Shown here: positions 29,186 through 30,493 of the stretch, one piece after another
Layout: each line of letters starts with the position of its first letter
Numbering within the stretch: the stretch's first letter is position 1
Origin: Dehalococcoidia bacterium
GTDB lineage: Bacteria > Chloroflexota > Dehalococcoidia > GIF9 > AB-539-J10
Direction of reading: 5' to 3'
DNA length: 30,493 bases
Assembly (NCBI GenBank): GCA_030606765.1
Contig: JAUWFX010000008.1
Span: 1-30,493 of the forward strand
Made by a program: the position numbers and the translations under genes
Notes under the pieces: generated by a model
Databases searched by the model: none
What the model was told of the DNA's origin: nothing
Seen by the model: the letters and a program-made list of their open reading frames with translations, nothing else

Positions 29186-30106
29186 ATGAATGCAGTACAA
29201 ACCTTTAAGCTCACCAAGGAGTTTGATGGCTTAGTAGCGGTGAACGGCGTTGATTTGGAGATAAATAAAGGCGAGCTTTTCTCCCTCCTCGGCCCTAACG
29301 GGGCAGGGAAGACTACCACCATCAGGATGCTATGTTGCCTCTTAAAGCCAACCAACGGGACTGCTTCCATATTGGGCTATGACGTAGTTAAAACACCATT
29401 TGCGGTTAAAAAGCTCATTGGGGTATCGCCACAAGATACCATTCTCTCTGAGCGCCTTAACTGCTGGGAAAACCTGGCTCTGATTGGCAAGGTCCATGGC
29501 CTGAGCTCTAACGAAGTAACAAGGCGGTCGAAGGAACTACTGGAGACGATGGGGCTTATGGAAAGGTCTAAAGACCAGGTGCGGAAGTTTTCCGGAGGGA
29601 TGAAACGCAGGCTCAGCATAGCAATGGCCCTTGTTTCCAACCCCCAGGTATTATTTCTGGATGAACCTACCTCAGGCCTTGACCCTCAGGCAAGAAGAGC
29701 CATCTGGGAATATATAGCTGCGCTTAAGGGAAAGAAGACGATTCTTCTCACCACCCATTATATGGAGGAGGCGGATTTCCTTTCCGACCGAATAGGGATT
29801 ATTGACGAAGGAAGGGTTGTAGCTCTGGGCACATCTCAAGAGCTAAAGACAAATCTCTTTGAGATGCGCAGCATGGTCGTCTCAACAGAAAACCTCACCG
29901 CTGAGGTCATAGCGGATTTGCTAAGCAAATACTCCAGGCTGGAGAAGGTCAAGGGGAGGCTTAAGATTTACCACAAGGACTTAGACTTCAAAGAGATCGT
30001 GGACTACCTCCATTCTCGAGGAGTTACCGTTTATTCTGCTGCCTTAGAGCAGCCAACCCTGGAGGACGTCTTTATCCAGATAACGGGAAAGAAGCTTAGA
30101 GACTAG
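29186..30106 (+). CDS. ABC transporter ATP-binding protein (ABC-2/DrrA-like exporter)
   Basis: A 306-residue ATPase subunit of an ABC-2 exporter. Walker A GPNGAGKT (36-43), Q-loop Gln83 (VSPQDT), signature FSGGMK (135-140), Walker B VLFLDE (155-160) and switch His191 are all present. A C-terminal extension of about 90 residues (from EGRVVALG) ends with LEQPTLEDVFIQITG, typical of DrrA/CcmA-type subunits that energise drug, lipid or polysaccharide export. The start follows a run of G with GGTGAAG. The permease gene begins 16 bases downstream, so the two form an operon. The cargo cannot be told. Confidence 0.93.
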   Translation: MNAVQTFKLTKEFDGLVAVNGVDLEINKGELFSLLGPNGAGKTTTIRMLCCLLKPTNGTASILGYDVVKTPFAVKKLIGVSPQDTILSERLNCWENLALIGKVHGLSSNEVTRRSKELLETMGLMERSKDQVRKFSGGMKRRLSIAMALVSNPQVLFLDEPTSGLDPQARRAIWEYIAALKGKKTILLTTHYMEEADFLSDRIGIIDEGRVVALGTSQELKTNLFEMRSMVVSTENLTAEVIADLLSKYSRLEKVKGRLKIYHKDLDFKEIVDYLHSRGVTVYSAALEQPTLEDVFIQITGKKLRD

Positions 30107-30122
30107 AAGGGAGGTGAAGGAA

Positions 30123-30493
30123 ATGAAGTTCTGGGAAATTGGCAAAAGGAATCTGAAGGAGATTTATAGAAATCCTGTACTTCTAGGCTTTCTTCTGGGA
30201 ATGCCCGTTGCCTTTATGCTGGTATTTTGCGCCGCCGCTGGCGGGGGACAGGCCAGCCCTATTACGATGACCATAGTGGACGAAGACCGCTCCCAAACCT
30301 CCTCTGCTTTTATACAATGTCTTGGAAGCATAGAGGCTATCGAGCTGAATGAGCCGATATACAGTGAAAAATCTCAGGCCCAAGAGGACCTGGAGGACGG
30401 CAGAATATCATTCTATTTATTCATTCCCTCAGGATTTGAGGAGGCAAAGCAAGCCCAACAAACTGTCAACCTGGATTTGGCTTATAAAGCAGC
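30123..30493 (+). CDS. ABC-2 type transporter permease, N-terminal part
   Basis: The frame is open from ATG 30123 (GGAGGTGAAGGAA upstream) to the right edge, about 123 codons. It begins MKFWEIGKRNLKEIYRNPVL and then a membrane helix LLGFLLGMPVAFMLVFCAAA. An extracytoplasmic domain follows, with ITMTIVDEDRSQTSSAFIQ and SFYLFIPSGFEEAKQA. This is the usual ABC2_membrane_3 layout: one helix, a large outer loop, then five helices that would lie beyond the window. It is the partner of the ATPase at 29186. Confidence 0.9.
   Translation, partial: MKFWEIGKRNLKEIYRNPVLLGFLLGMPVAFMLVFCAAAGGGQASPITMTIVDEDRSQTSSAFIQCLGSIEAIELNEPIYSEKSQAQEDLEDGRISFYLFIPSGFEEAKQAQQTVNLDLAYKA

Noticed and set aside
1..30493. 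CRISPR array, phage genes, integrase or origin of replication
   Set aside because: I found no regularly spaced direct repeats, no cas or phage structural genes, no tyrosine or serine recombinase, and no DnaA-box cluster. The tandem repeats that exist are gene duplications or protein repeats.

Overview
The window looks like chromosomal DNA of an anaerobic bacterium, most plausibly a Chloroflexota/Dehalococcoidia relative. That is an inference from the gene mix: an ECF sigma factor paired with a DUF4382 membrane protein, DUF5666 and InlB-repeat lipoproteins, DUF3795, a 10-formyl-THF hydrolase-like protein, and a 5S rRNA gene with no 23S beside it. No marker gene in the window settles the taxonomy. 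Base composition is patchy: a GC-rich catabolic operon, an AT-rich signalling/methyltransferase operon, and mixed lipoprotein DNA in between. One 60-base line counted in each of the first two gave 36/60 and 24/60 G+C.

Layout. 1-209: start of a secreted protein (minus). 483-669: a strong sigma70-type promoter followed by a candidate structured small RNA. 794-935: first copy of a dispersed repeat. 1259-1684: a RidA-family protein. 1705-2903: an IS3-family element with a nonsense codon in orfA. 2971-8900 (minus): a six-gene carbohydrate/polyol catabolic operon with two zinc dehydrogenases, a creatininase-fold hydrolase, a PfkB sugar kinase, a KDPG aldolase and a D-2-hydroxyacid dehydrogenase, read from a clear promoter at 8931-8959. 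9328-11311: a duplicated DUF5658 gene (one copy dead), a DUF4382 protein and two more dispersed repeats.

11465-17439 (plus) is the most unusual block: a four-gene AT-rich operon. It encodes an 830-residue protein with an Hsp90/MutL-type ATPase domain at the N terminus, a long coiled coil and a histidine-kinase-like module at the C terminus; a receiver-domain protein with an unrecognised C-terminal half; an unrecognised 243-residue protein; and an Eco57I/TaqI-type N6-adenine methyltransferase without an adjacent nuclease. It reads like a signalling-controlled DNA-modification or defence system.

17612-27817 is repeat-rich. It holds three antibiotic-biosynthesis-monooxygenase-like paralogues, one intact zinc dehydrogenase and two remnants of its 3' end, and three lipoprotein genes (one broken) that share a promoter module, a signal peptide with the lipobox Cys at residue 20, and an InlB-type repeat, but differ in their C-terminal halves. 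Between these lie the ECF sigma/DUF4382 pair, a DUF5666 lipoprotein and a formyltransferase-like gene. 28041-30493 carries an LsrF/DhnA-type aldolase, the 5S rRNA and the start of an ABC-2 export operon.
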